Source of the DNA: Acidobacteriota bacterium
GTDB lineage: Bacteria > Acidobacteriota > Terriglobia > Terriglobales > Acidobacteriaceae
Assembly (NCBI GenBank): GCA_003225655.1
Contig: QIAW01000387.1
Coordinates: 1,407 to 9,412, forward strand
Length of the DNA: 8,006 nt
Direction of reading: 5' to 3'
Below the pieces are notes generated by a model. The model searched no databases, had not been told where the DNA came from, and saw nothing but the letters and a program-made list of their open reading frames with translations. Below, piece by piece: positions 1 through 5,716 of this stretch; within the stretch, counting starts at the first letter, position 1; each line of letters starts with the position of its first letter. The position numbers were made by a program, and so were the translations under genes.

Positions 1-306
1 ATCAATGGAAGCCACCGCCGTCACCGGAACACAGCTATTCACCACCTCCACAATACGGTGATGAAATTCAACGTAAAGGTCTTGCCGCCCTTCCACCAGC
101 ACCAACCCCGGACACATGCGCTTGGCTTCGCCCACCTGCGTTCCCGTATGAACACCATACGCCTTGGCCTCGTAGCTGGCGGCGATGCAGACCGTGGTAT
201 CAACCATGACCGGAACCACGGCAATCGGCTTGCCGCGCAGCTCGGGACGCAATTGCTGCTCCACCGACGCGAAGTAGGAGTTCAGGTCGAGGAACAGCCA
301 GTTCAC
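1..306 (-). CDS. Y-family DNA polymerase (DinB/UmuC-like), 5' part only
   Basis: Translesion DNA polymerase of the Y family, which copies past damaged template bases. Only the N-terminal 102 residues are in the window. Seen, numbering from the GTG at 306: D7 in LFLDLNSYFASVEQ, a metal-binding Asp; F12, the likely steric-gate residue that excludes ribonucleotides; the ELRGKPIAVVP and AASYEAKAYGV fingers/palm motifs at about 22-52; an AKRMCPGL segment at 61-68; and S100-I101-D102, the start of the catalytic SIDE motif, where the window ends. The family is usually about 350-450 residues. Asn at position 9, where DinB has Asp, and the V-DTT insert point to the group often labelled 'DNA polymerase Y family' or 'ImpB/MucB/SamB' rather than classical DinB. 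The start is uncertain: the frame is open upstream to 360, with TTG 354 and GTG 351 as alternatives, and none has a good ribosome site. An ATG at 364 with a good AGGA site is in another frame. Identity is sure; start and subgroup are not. Confidence 0.85.
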   Translation of the reverse strand, partial: MNWLFLDLNSYFASVEQQLRPELRGKPIAVVPVMVDTTVCIAASYEAKAYGVHTGTQVGEAKRMCPGLVLVEGRQDLYVEFHHRIVEVVNSCVPVTAVASID

Positions 307-364
307 CCGATCGGCATTGGACGACTTACGGGATGGAGCGGAAGCTGTCACCAACAGATGTCAT

Positions 365-489
365 TCTAATCCTAAGCGAACAAAAGACGAATATCAATTC
401 CTTCATCAGAAATCGAAACCGCACCCACTGCGAGGCTTGCGCGACTATTATGTTGAGGCACGTCCAATCCTTATTGTGAGGTATCCCCC
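365..489. other. Divergent spacer between polymerase and S9 peptidase genes
   Basis: About 125 bases with no gene. It holds the candidate minus-strand promoter and, for the plus strand, a TATTAT at 446-451 that could be a -10 box but has no recognisable -35 box 16-18 bases upstream. A GAGG ribosome site at 478-481 lies eight bases before the S9 peptidase start codon. No repeat or strong hairpin was seen. Confidence 0.5.
369..397 (-). promoter_or_regulatory. Candidate sigma70 promoter for the Y-family polymerase gene
   Basis: On the minus strand TTGATA (397-392) and TAGGAT (374-369) are separated by exactly 17 bases. The -35 box matches the consensus at five of six positions and the -10 at four of six. 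Transcription would start near 362, almost on the ATG at 364, leaving about 55 bases of leader before the GTG at 306. The -10 box overlaps the AGGA that would serve as ribosome site for the ATG at 364, so the promoter and that ribosome site cannot both be used. No clear LexA-type palindrome is visible. Confidence 0.4.
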
Positions 490-2956
490 ATGCCCGCACT
501 GCACCGCAGCTTCCGCTTCCTGATCTTCGCGCTTCTGGCGTTGCTTTCCATACAACCGGCGCAGCCACAAACACAACCGGCGATGCACGGCTATCAGAGA
601 GCTCCGAAGCCAATTCCTGAGCTTCTGGACGCACGGCCCACGCCCTTGGTCGTGGCCAGTCCGAACGCAGACCGCCTGCTGGTGGTGGACCGGCTGGCGA
701 ACCCGCCGGTCGCGGACCTGGCGCAACCGATGCTGCGGATTGCGGGATTGCGAATCAACCCGGCGACGAATGGGATCCATCACCCACCCCCGGCTGATTG
801 GTCTGCATCTGGTCAATGTTGCCGATGGAAAACAGCAAACCATCCAGCTTCCACAGAATGCCTACCTGAGCTTGCCCCGCTGGTCACCCGACGGCCGGCA
901 TTTTGCTTTCACCCACACGACACCGAACGGGATTGAGCTTTGGGTCGGCGATGCCGCTTCGGCCAGCGCCCATCAGGTTGCTGGCGTCAAGATCAACGCA
1001 GTCATAGGACCGGCACTGCAATGGATGCCGGACAGCCATACCCTTCTGGTCAAGGCTGTACCCCAGACACGGGGTAAGCCTCCAGCAGAGTCCGGCGGCA
1101 CGGATGGTCCGATTATCCAGGAAAGCGATGGCAAGAAAGCGCCGGCAGTAACATTTGAGGACCTGCTCGAAAGCCCTCATGACGAAGAACTATTCGACTA
1201 CTATGCAACCGCGCAACTCTCACTGGTGGAGACGAACACCGGCCGCATCAGCCCCATTGGCAAACCGGCCATTGTTTCCGACGTGGAACCGTCTCCCGAT
1301 GGCGCCCATGTTCTCGTGAGCCGGATTCATCGCCCTTATTCTTACCTGCTGCCGGCCGATGGTTTCGCCAAGAATGTCGAAGTGTGGGACCAAGCCGGCA
1401 AGGTGGAATACACGCTCGCCAGCCTGCCTTCGGAAGAACACGTCCCTATTGAAGGCGTACCCACAGGACCGCGTGATTACGAATGGCTGCCTACCCAGCC
1501 AGCGACGCTGGTTTGGGCCGAAGCCCTGGATAATGGCGATACGAGGGCCAAGGTGCCTTACCACGACCATCTGATGATGCTGGTATCTCCGTTCCAGGAC
1601 CAGCCAAAGGAGCTGGCCAGATTGGAGCAACGCTTCCGCAACCTTGCCTGGGGAGAAAAGGGAGTCGGCTTGCTGAGCGACTATGACCGCAGCCGCCGCT
1701 GGGTACGCACATTCATGATCAACCTCAACCAGCCTGGGGAGGCGCTGAAGCTTTTGTGGGAGCACTCCAGCCGCGAACGCTATCGGAATCCCGGGACGCC
1801 TCTCACTCACATCCTGTCCAATGGAAAGAGCGTACTAGTGCAGAACGGTGATTCGATTTTTCTTGCCGGGGAGGGCGCCTCGCCCAAAGGAGACTTTCCT
1901 TTCCTCGACCGCTTTGACTTGCAATCGCTGAAAGCCGAGCGGATCTTCCAATGCGCTGATGGCGGCTTTGAGTCGGTGGCGGCGCTTACCTCGAACGATG
2001 GCTCGCACTTCATCACCCAGTACGAGAGTCCCACAGAACCACCGAACTATTTCCTGCGCACAGCCGGCAGCCCGGAGAAACGAGCGCTCACCAGCTTTTC
2101 TGATCCCGCCCCGCAATTGCGCGGCATCAGTAAACAAATTGTTACTTATAAGCGGGCCGACGGTGTGCCGCTTTCTTTTACTCTCTATCTGCCGCCGAAT
2201 TATAAGAAGGGCGAGCGCCTGCCGACCATTGTTTGGGCTTACCCGTTGGAATACAGCGACGCCGATACCGCCGGACAGGTCTCCGGATCGCCCTATCGCT
2301 TCACCACGATCAGCGGCATTTCTCACCTGTTCCTGCTCACCCAGGGCTATGCCATTCTGGACGGCGCAACCATGCCGGTGGTTGGCGATCCGGATACGAT
2401 GAACAATACTTACATCGAGCAGGTGGTCTCAAGCGCCAAAGCGGCTATTGATAAGGCCGCAGAACTGGGCGTGACCGACCCCAACCGCGTCGGGGTAGGC
2501 GGGCACAGTTATGGCGCTTTCATGACCGCTAACCTGCTGGCCCATTCTGACCTGTTCCGCGCCGGTGTGGCGCGTAGCGGAGCTTACAATCGAACCCTGA
2601 CCCCGTTTGGCTTCCAGAGCGAGCGCCGTACGCTCTGGGAGGCTCGCGAGATGTATATGAATATCTCGCCCTTTATGTTCGCTGACAATATCAAGCATCC
2701 TATTTTGCTGATCCACGGCATGGCAGACAATAACCCGGGGACCTTCCCTATCCAGAGTGAACGCATGTATCAGGCCATCAAGGGCAACGGCGGGATTGTT
2801 CGCTATGTGCAGTTGCCCTACGAAGCGCATGGTTACGTGGCGCGCGAATCCACCGAGCACACCCTGTACGAGATGGTGTCTTGGTTCGATAAATGGGTGA
2901 AAAATGCGTCCTCAGACCACGCGACTACCACTGCCCAGAACGGGAATAGCCAGTAG
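490..2956 (+). CDS. Secreted S9D family serine peptidase (prolyl-oligopeptidase fold), frameshifted near its N-terminus
   Basis: Exported serine peptidase of the S9D, glutamyl-endopeptidase-like group: an N-terminal beta-propeller that admits short peptides and a C-terminal alpha/beta-hydrolase domain. Read through the frameshift it is 821 residues, about normal for the family. A signal peptide covers residues 1 to about 26 (RSFRFLIFALLALLS then small polar residues). The propeller runs to about 560 and includes WSPDGRHFAFTHTT near 125. The catalytic triad is complete: Ser673 in GGHSYGAFM, Asp746 in HGMADNNPG, His780 in YEAHGY; all three motifs match plant CGEP-type enzymes. The ATG at 490 has GAGG eight bases upstream. 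Odd: the family sequence runs unbroken only if one C of the C5 run at 787-791 is skipped (NGIHHPP then RLIGLHL). Without that, frame 1 stops at 934-936, and an ATG at 740 would give a 738-residue protein lacking the signal peptide. No partner gene lies close by. Family is certain; whether this copy works is not. Confidence 0.92.
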
Positions 2957-3003
2957 GTTATGCGAATGAAAGGCGCAATTCTCCTTGGTCTGCAGGAAGG
3001 TCG

Positions 3004-3048
3004 AAAAAATAACCCTCGGTGTTGAGAGCTCATGGAACGATCACCGAG
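3004..3048 (-). terminator. Rho-independent terminator of the DUF2089-SHOCT operon
   Basis: The arms CTCGGTG (3015-3021) and CACCGAG (3042-3048) are perfect 7-base complements around a 20-base loop that can pair a little further inside. On the minus strand the stem is followed by GGTTA and six T (the A run at 3004-3009), as expected for an intrinsic terminator ten bases past the full-length SHOCT stop codon (3058-3060). The plus-strand peptidase gene ends at 2956 and has no T tract after this stem, so the signal serves the minus strand. The long loop makes it less than ideal. Confidence 0.6.
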
Positions 3049-3057
3049 TGACTGCAT

Positions 3058-3216
3058 TTATTCGCAGAATACTTTGACCTTTGCATTTTTATCGTCGACA
3101 TCCACGGTTAAATCGCCGATCTGGTCGATGATCTCTTCCAGATTTTCGGGCTTGATCTGGTTTAGATCAAATTGCACACCCTGCTCGCGTAAAGCCACGT
3201 TCACCTTGTCGCGGGC
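3058..3216 (-). pseudogene. 3' part of the SHOCT-like gene, cut off by an in-frame amber codon
   Basis: Directly after the TAG at 3219-3217 the same frame stays open for 52 more codons to a TAA at 3058-3060. The encoded stretch begins ARDKVNVALREQG, continues with DLNQIKPENLEEIIDQ and ends LTVDV...KVKVFCE. It is acidic, helix-rich and looks protein-like throughout. It appears to complete the domain begun before the stop, giving a 145-codon gene. A single C-to-T change (CAG to TAG) would explain the break. It has no start or ribosome site of its own, so it is probably not made unless the stop is read through or is a sequence error. Confidence 0.7.
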
Positions 3217-3495
3217 CTAGGCGGGAATCAGGTTCGCCAGCTTCACGCCGGCACGCAGCAACTGCATGGGCACGCGGACATTGACCTTGGTCGGCCCGTG
3301 AGCATTCCCGAGTTCCTCTGCTTCCACCAGAACACGAAGGTATTTGGGCCGCGCTTTCGGGGTTGTTTCAGCGCCCGCATCGGGAACGCCAGCGGAGCCT
3401 CCGTTTTCCAGGGCGGCAATCAATCGCTCAGCCTCTTCGGCTGTGATTTGGCCGGCAGCCAGCATTTGCAGAACTTGCATACGATTTTCGTTCAT
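3217..3495 (-). CDS. SHOCT-like domain protein, N-terminal 92 residues before an amber stop
   Basis: Small cytoplasmic protein of unknown function; third gene of the operon. Residues 4-31 (RMQVLQMLAAGQITAEEAERLIAAL) form a SHOCT-like short amphipathic helix pair, a module usually linked to oligomerisation or membrane-associated regulation. A Gly/Ala/Pro linker covers 32-50. From 51 (KYLRVLVEAEE, then PTKVNVRVPMQLLRAGVKL) a second domain begins, which continues past the stop in the same frame (3058-3216). As written, the protein ends in the middle of that domain after LIPA. The start is well supported: AGGAGG four bases before the ATG, and the site itself overlaps the TAG stop of the membrane-protein gene, eight bases away. 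TAG is the ordinary stop of several neighbouring genes, so recoding is unlikely. Probably a point mutation or a sequence error. Confidence 0.75.
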   Translation of the reverse strand: MNENRMQVLQMLAAGQITAEEAERLIAALENGGSAGVPDAGAETTPKARPKYLRVLVEAEELGNAHGPTKVNVRVPMQLLRAGVKLANLIPA

Positions 3496-3503
3496 ACTTC
3501 CTC

Positions 3504-3764
3504 CTAAAAAGTGTGAATCAAGATTGAGGTTTCCTGGTGGGCAACTTCAATGTAGGTATTCTTTAGACCAACCAGCATCTGCCAGAAAGTCGAGAGCGCT
3601 TGCCAGGAATCCACCTCGCCCACCATGCAAACAACAAGAAATAGGGGCACCAGCAGGAACACCAACGGCGCAAGCAGCAGCCAGGCAAGAAACAACGGAA
3701 TCCATAAACGGAAACCGCGATTTCGGCCGGTGCAGATGCGGATATAAGCAAGAAGCGGAATCAT
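3504..3764 (-). CDS. Small membrane protein of the DUF2089-SHOCT operon
   Basis: 86-residue protein that I cannot assign to a named family. Residues 1-19 are basic (R9, R14, R16, R19). Residues 20-48 are strongly hydrophobic (LWIPLFLAWLL, then APLVFLLVPLFLVVCMV): either one long membrane helix or, with Pro33 and Pro40 as breaks, a tight hairpin. The remaining 38 residues are soluble and end in IEVAHQETSILIHTF, which looks like a short beta hairpin. By the positive-inside rule the N-terminus is cytoplasmic. Its ATG overlaps the TGA of the DUF2089 gene (ATGA), a sign of translational coupling, and GGAG lies nine bases upstream. Eight bases separate its stop from the SHOCT gene. The tight packing shows it is a real gene and suggests it anchors or senses for the other two products; that role is inferred only from position. 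Confidence 0.8.
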   Translation of the reverse strand: MIPLLAYIRICTGRNRGFRLWIPLFLAWLLLAPLVFLLVPLFLVVCMVGEVDSWQALSTFWQMLVGLKNTYIEVAHQETSILIHTF

Positions 3765-4147
3765 TTCAATGTCTCCAGTTCACGAACGGCGTCTTGCGCG
3801 TTGATTTCGCCGCGCTTGAGGCGATCAAGGATTTCGGCCCGTGAGGGCGCCGGATTGGTCTCCACGAATTCCAGGCCCCCCGCAATGCGGTTCAGCCGCG
3901 ATTTGATCGTGGGATAACTCACTCCAAAAATCTGCTCCATCTCTTTGATCGATCCATGACACCGAACAAAGGCAATCACAAAGACTTGGTCTTCAACACT
4001 GAGTTGCGCCAGTTGGGGGAGCTCAAATTCTCCCTCGATGGCGATCTCTTTTTCGGTCAGTCGCACTCGCTCAACCACGATAGGCTGGCCTTGAGTCAGC
4101 CTTGTGAGCTCTTGCCAGTCTCTAGTCAGCTTGGAATTCGTTGCCAT
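3761..4147 (-). CDS. DUF2089-family helix-turn-helix protein, probable regulator
   Basis: 128-residue cytoplasmic protein of the DUF2089 type. Residues 38-58 (EGEFELPQLAQLSVEDQVFV) are the family's typical lead-in. A helix-turn-helix follows at about 65-88 (GSIKEMEQIFGVSYPTIKSRLNRI), of the sigma-region-4 kind, with SYPTIKSRL as recognition helix. Residues 103-126 (RAEILDRLKRGEINAQDAVREL) form a SHOCT-like helical tail. Many DUF2089 proteins have an N-terminal zinc ribbon; here there is only one cysteine (C63), so metal binding is not expected. Start: an ATG at 4156 has AGGA only one base away, whereas the ATG at 4147 has AGGA nine bases upstream, so I prefer 4147 (131 residues from the other). 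It is the first gene of the operon, coupled to the membrane protein by ATGA. A DNA-binding role, perhaps controlling its own AT-rich promoter, is inference. Confidence 0.85.
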   Translation of the reverse strand: MATNSKLTRDWQELTRLTQGQPIVVERVRLTEKEIAIEGEFELPQLAQLSVEDQVFVIAFVRCHGSIKEMEQIFGVSYPTIKSRLNRIAGGLEFVETNPAPSRAEILDRLKRGEINAQDAVRELETLK

Positions 4148-4164
4148 TCTTTGCATTCCTGAGA

Positions 4165-4193
4165 TATTAATAAAGTCAAGTTATATATTAATA
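4165..4193. promoter_or_regulatory. Paired palindromes TATTAATA, possible operator
   Basis: The 8-base perfect palindrome TATTAATA occurs at 4165-4172 and again at 4186-4193, 21 bases apart, or two helical turns. One copy lies just inside the -35/-10 spacer beside the -10 box of the operon promoter; the other lies just after the expected transcription start (about 4173). Two same-face sites flanking the -10 box is a common repressor arrangement. The neighbouring DUF2089 protein is an obvious candidate ligand, but nothing here proves binding. Low complexity makes chance occurrence a real risk. Confidence 0.35.
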
Positions 4194-4209
4194 TTATTAA
4201 GTTTGTCAA
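4180..4209 (-). promoter_or_regulatory. sigma70 promoter of the DUF2089-membrane-SHOCT operon
   Basis: On the minus strand TTGACA (4209-4204, a perfect -35 box) is followed after 18 bases by TATAAC (4185-4180, five of six). Transcription would start near 4173, giving a leader of about 26 bases before the ATG at 4147. The surrounding 4161-4240 has only 11 G or C in 80 bases, far below the flanking genes, and may act as an UP element or a target for a DNA-bending protein. This is the strongest promoter in the window. Confidence 0.7.
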
Positions 4210-4233
4210 TAAATAATATTGATAATAAAGATA

Positions 4234-4251
4234 TATAGAACAGGCTCTATA
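4234..4251. repeat. Inverted repeat in the divergent AT-rich spacer
   Basis: TATAGA (4234-4239) and TCTATA (4246-4251) are perfect complements around ACAGGC. It lies between the operon promoter (minus) and the trmO promoter (plus), about 50 bases upstream of the trmO -10 box. It could be an operator half-site pair. With AT-rich arms only six bases long, it may also be chance. Confidence 0.3.
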
Positions 4252-4277
4252 GATAACCGAAGAACCAGAAAATCTAT

Positions 4278-4306
4278 TTCTTTGCCTGCAATTTCCTCCC
4301 TATAAT
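4278..4306 (+). promoter_or_regulatory. Candidate promoter of trmO
   Basis: A perfect -10 box, TATAAT, lies at 4301-4306. The best-placed -35 region 17 bases upstream is TTCTTT (4278-4283), a weak match. Transcription would start near 4313, giving a leader of about 18 bases that contains the AGGTG ribosome site. Confidence 0.45.
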
Positions 4307-4330
4307 TTGCCAGCAGTTCAGCAGGTGAAT

Positions 4331-4819
4331 ATGAGCAAATCGTTCGAGTTAATTACCATGATGCCCATAGGCTTCGTGAGTTCCACAATCAAAGCGCCAC
4401 AGGATGACATCTGGGGCGGCCTGGTTTCGCGAATTGACCTTGACCCTGCCAGGTTTTCATCACAGTCATTGGCGGGCTTACAAGAGTTCTCGCATGTCCA
4501 GGCTTTGTTTCACCTGCACCTTGTCTCTGAGGATACGGTTGTGACCGGCTCACGGCATCCGCGAGGACGCGCCGATTGGCCCGAGGTGGGTATCTTTGCC
4601 CAGCGGGGGAAAAACCGCCCTAACAAGATCGGGCTGAGCACATGCCGATTGGTCAGAGTTGAAGGTGTGTCCCTCGCTGTGGCCAACCTGGATGCGATCG
4701 ATGGAACCCCGGTCCTCGACATCAAGCCTTACATAATCGAGTTCGGCCCCGCAGGAGAGGTAAAGCAGCCCGCCTGGGCTACCGAACTGATGACGGGTTA
4801 CTTCGGAAAGGCAACATAG
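4331..4819 (+). CDS. trmO: tRNA (N6-threonylcarbamoyladenosine-37-N6)-methyltransferase TrmO
   Basis: Adds a methyl group from S-adenosylmethionine to the t6A at position 37 of threonine tRNA, tuning codon reading in the cytoplasm. At 162 residues it is a single TrmO/TsaA beta-barrel domain, without the C-terminal extension of the E. coli enzyme. Seen: MPIGFVSSTIKAPQD at 11-25; the GLQEFSHVQALFHLH core motif at 49-63, matching GLxxFSHLWxLFxFH; GIFAQRGKNRPNKIGLS at 87-103, matching the SAM-binding VFATRSxxRPNPIGxS; and DAIDGTPVLDIKPYI at 121-135, which is nearly invariant in the family. The C-terminus (QPAWATELMTGYF) is typical of short bacterial forms. The ATG at 4331 is chosen because AGGTG lies just before it; a TTG at 4307 overlaps the promoter region. 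It is divergent from the DUF2089 operon. Family assignment is firm; the exact tRNA target is by homology. Confidence 0.9.
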   Translation: MSKSFELITMMPIGFVSSTIKAPQDDIWGGLVSRIDLDPARFSSQSLAGLQEFSHVQALFHLHLVSEDTVVTGSRHPRGRADWPEVGIFAQRGKNRPNKIGLSTCRLVRVEGVSLAVANLDAIDGTPVLDIKPYIIEFGPAGEVKQPAWATELMTGYFGKAT

Positions 4820-4842
4820 TCACAAGTGTGGTTCGCTGCCGG

Positions 4843-4857
4843 CAATTCTCTGAATTG
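4843..4857. repeat. Short perfect inverted repeat between trmO and the SIMPL gene
   Basis: CAATTC (4843-4848) and GAATTG (4852-4857) enclose TCT. It lies 23 bases after the trmO stop and 50 bases before the SIMPL start. No T tract follows it on the plus strand, so it is a poor terminator. It sits about 25 bases upstream of a TAGAAT (4883-4888) that could be the SIMPL gene's -10 box, so an operator is an alternative reading. Confidence 0.3.
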
Positions 4858-4906
4858 GAGTTTCTCAGCAAATTTCCTGAACTAGAATGGATGAAGACAT
4901 CTCCAA

Positions 4907-5671
4907 ATGAATGAAAATGCAAAATCGCCCCTGCTGCATGCCGCCGCCGTGCTGGCACTCGGACTGGTGATTGCCGCTTCCATCGGCGCCTGGGCATTCG
5001 TCCACGTCAAGAGTCGCGACCAGGCCATTGTCGTCACCGGCTCGGCGCGCCGGCGCATCAAGTCTGACCTGATCATCTGGCGCGCGGGAGTAACCGCCAG
5101 CGGCCCCAAACTGGGGGAAGCCTACCAGAGCCTTGCGCGCGATGTGTCGCGGGTCAAAGCCTACCTGATTGCCAAGGGCGTTCCCGAAGACCAGATCGTC
5201 ATCAGCGCAATCACCACCAGCACCGTGCGCCGCGCGGGAAAGCAGGCTGGCGAAGGCGGTAGCGACAGCGGGGATGCGCTTAGCGGCAACATTATCGGCT
5301 ACAGTCTGCAACAGCAGATTGAGGTCCGTTCGCCCGAGGTAGATAAGATCACCAAGCTTTCGCGCGAGGTCACCGAACTGGTGAACCAGGGCCTGCTGCT
5401 GGAATCCAATGCACCGCAATACGTCTACACTAAGCTTGGCGATCTGAAGGTGGAAATGTTGGGCGAGGCCGCTCGTGATGCCAAAGTACGCGCCCAGCAG
5501 ATTGCCTCGAGCACCGGCAACCAGGTCGGCAGCTTACGCGCTGCCGAGATGGGCGTCATGCAGATCACCCCTCCCGACTCGAGTGAAGTCTCCGGCTATG
5601 GCGTCAACGATACATCGTCCCTGGAAAAAGATATTACAGCCGTCGTGCACATGACGTTCTCTATTAACTGA
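4907..5671 (+). CDS. SIMPL-domain (DUF541) membrane-anchored protein
   Basis: 254-residue envelope protein of the SIMPL/DUF541 family (relatives: E. coli YggE, Brucella BP26), whose molecular role is poorly defined and which is linked in some species to oxidative stress or surface assemblies. Residues 9-32 are a hydrophobic N-terminal segment (AAAVLALGLVIAASIGAWAF) that is either an uncleaved anchor or a signal peptide. The SIMPL domain runs from about 40 (IVVTGSARRRIKSDLIIW) to the end, with the typical middle GYSLQQQIEVRSPEVDKI and the C-terminal ITAVVHMTFSI strand. Length is normal for the family. The ribosome site before the ATG is weak (GAAG at 4894-4897). A TAGAAT at 4883-4888 is a possible -10 box with a poor -35 box. 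It shares the plus strand with trmO, 87 bases away, so it could be co-transcribed. Family is firm; function is unknown. Confidence 0.9.
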   Translation: MNENAKSPLLHAAAVLALGLVIAASIGAWAFVHVKSRDQAIVVTGSARRRIKSDLIIWRAGVTASGPKLGEAYQSLARDVSRVKAYLIAKGVPEDQIVISAITTSTVRRAGKQAGEGGSDSGDALSGNIIGYSLQQQIEVRSPEVDKITKLSREVTELVNQGLLLESNAPQYVYTKLGDLKVEMLGEAARDAKVRAQQIASSTGNQVGSLRAAEMGVMQITPPDSSEVSGYGVNDTSSLEKDITAVVHMTFSIN

Positions 5672-5700
5672 AGCTTCAGCCGGGACCCTGCGCATTCGAT

Positions 5701-5716
5701 TCCGCGAGCGGATTTT
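5701..5716 (+). terminator. Weak terminator between convergent SIMPL and zinc-ribbon genes
   Basis: TCCG (5701-5704) and CGGA (5709-5712) form a short GC stem with a CGAG tetraloop, followed by TTTT at 5713-5716. The structure lies 30 bases after the SIMPL stop and overlaps the end of the zinc-ribbon gene. The stem is short and the T tract only four bases, so termination here is a guess. Confidence 0.3.

Noticed and set aside
326..634. Minus-strand open frame running across the polymerase/S9 spacer
   Set aside because: Overlaps the S9 signal-peptide region and ends inside the polymerase 5' end in another frame; only its last 13 codons (from ATG 364) drew attention, as a possible alternative polymerase start.
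1220..1810. Open frame of 196 codons on the minus strand
   Set aside because: Antisense shadow of the S9 peptidase gene, with no ribosome site or family features.
740..2956. ATG at 740 as the true start of the S9 peptidase
   Set aside because: It would discard a good signal peptide, ribosome site and 100 family-matching residues in the other frame, and its first residues (MRDCESTRRRM) do not look like the family; a frameshift explains the data better.
3217..3219. Amber codon as pyrrolysine or other recoding
   Set aside because: TAG is the normal terminator of at least four genes in the window, and no downstream structure typical of recoding was seen.
4307..4330. TTG at 4307 as the trmO start
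   Set aside because: It abuts the TATAAT box and would lie before the expected transcript start; ATG 4331 has a proper ribosome site.
4865..5419. Open frame of 184 codons on the minus strand
   Set aside because: Antisense to the SIMPL gene; GC-rich third positions create such mirror frames, and the product resembles nothing.
5668..5679. Perfect 12-base palindrome CTGAAGCTTCAG at the SIMPL stop codon
   Set aside because: It has no loop and no T tract, so it is a poor terminator, and it is partly fixed by coding; probably chance.
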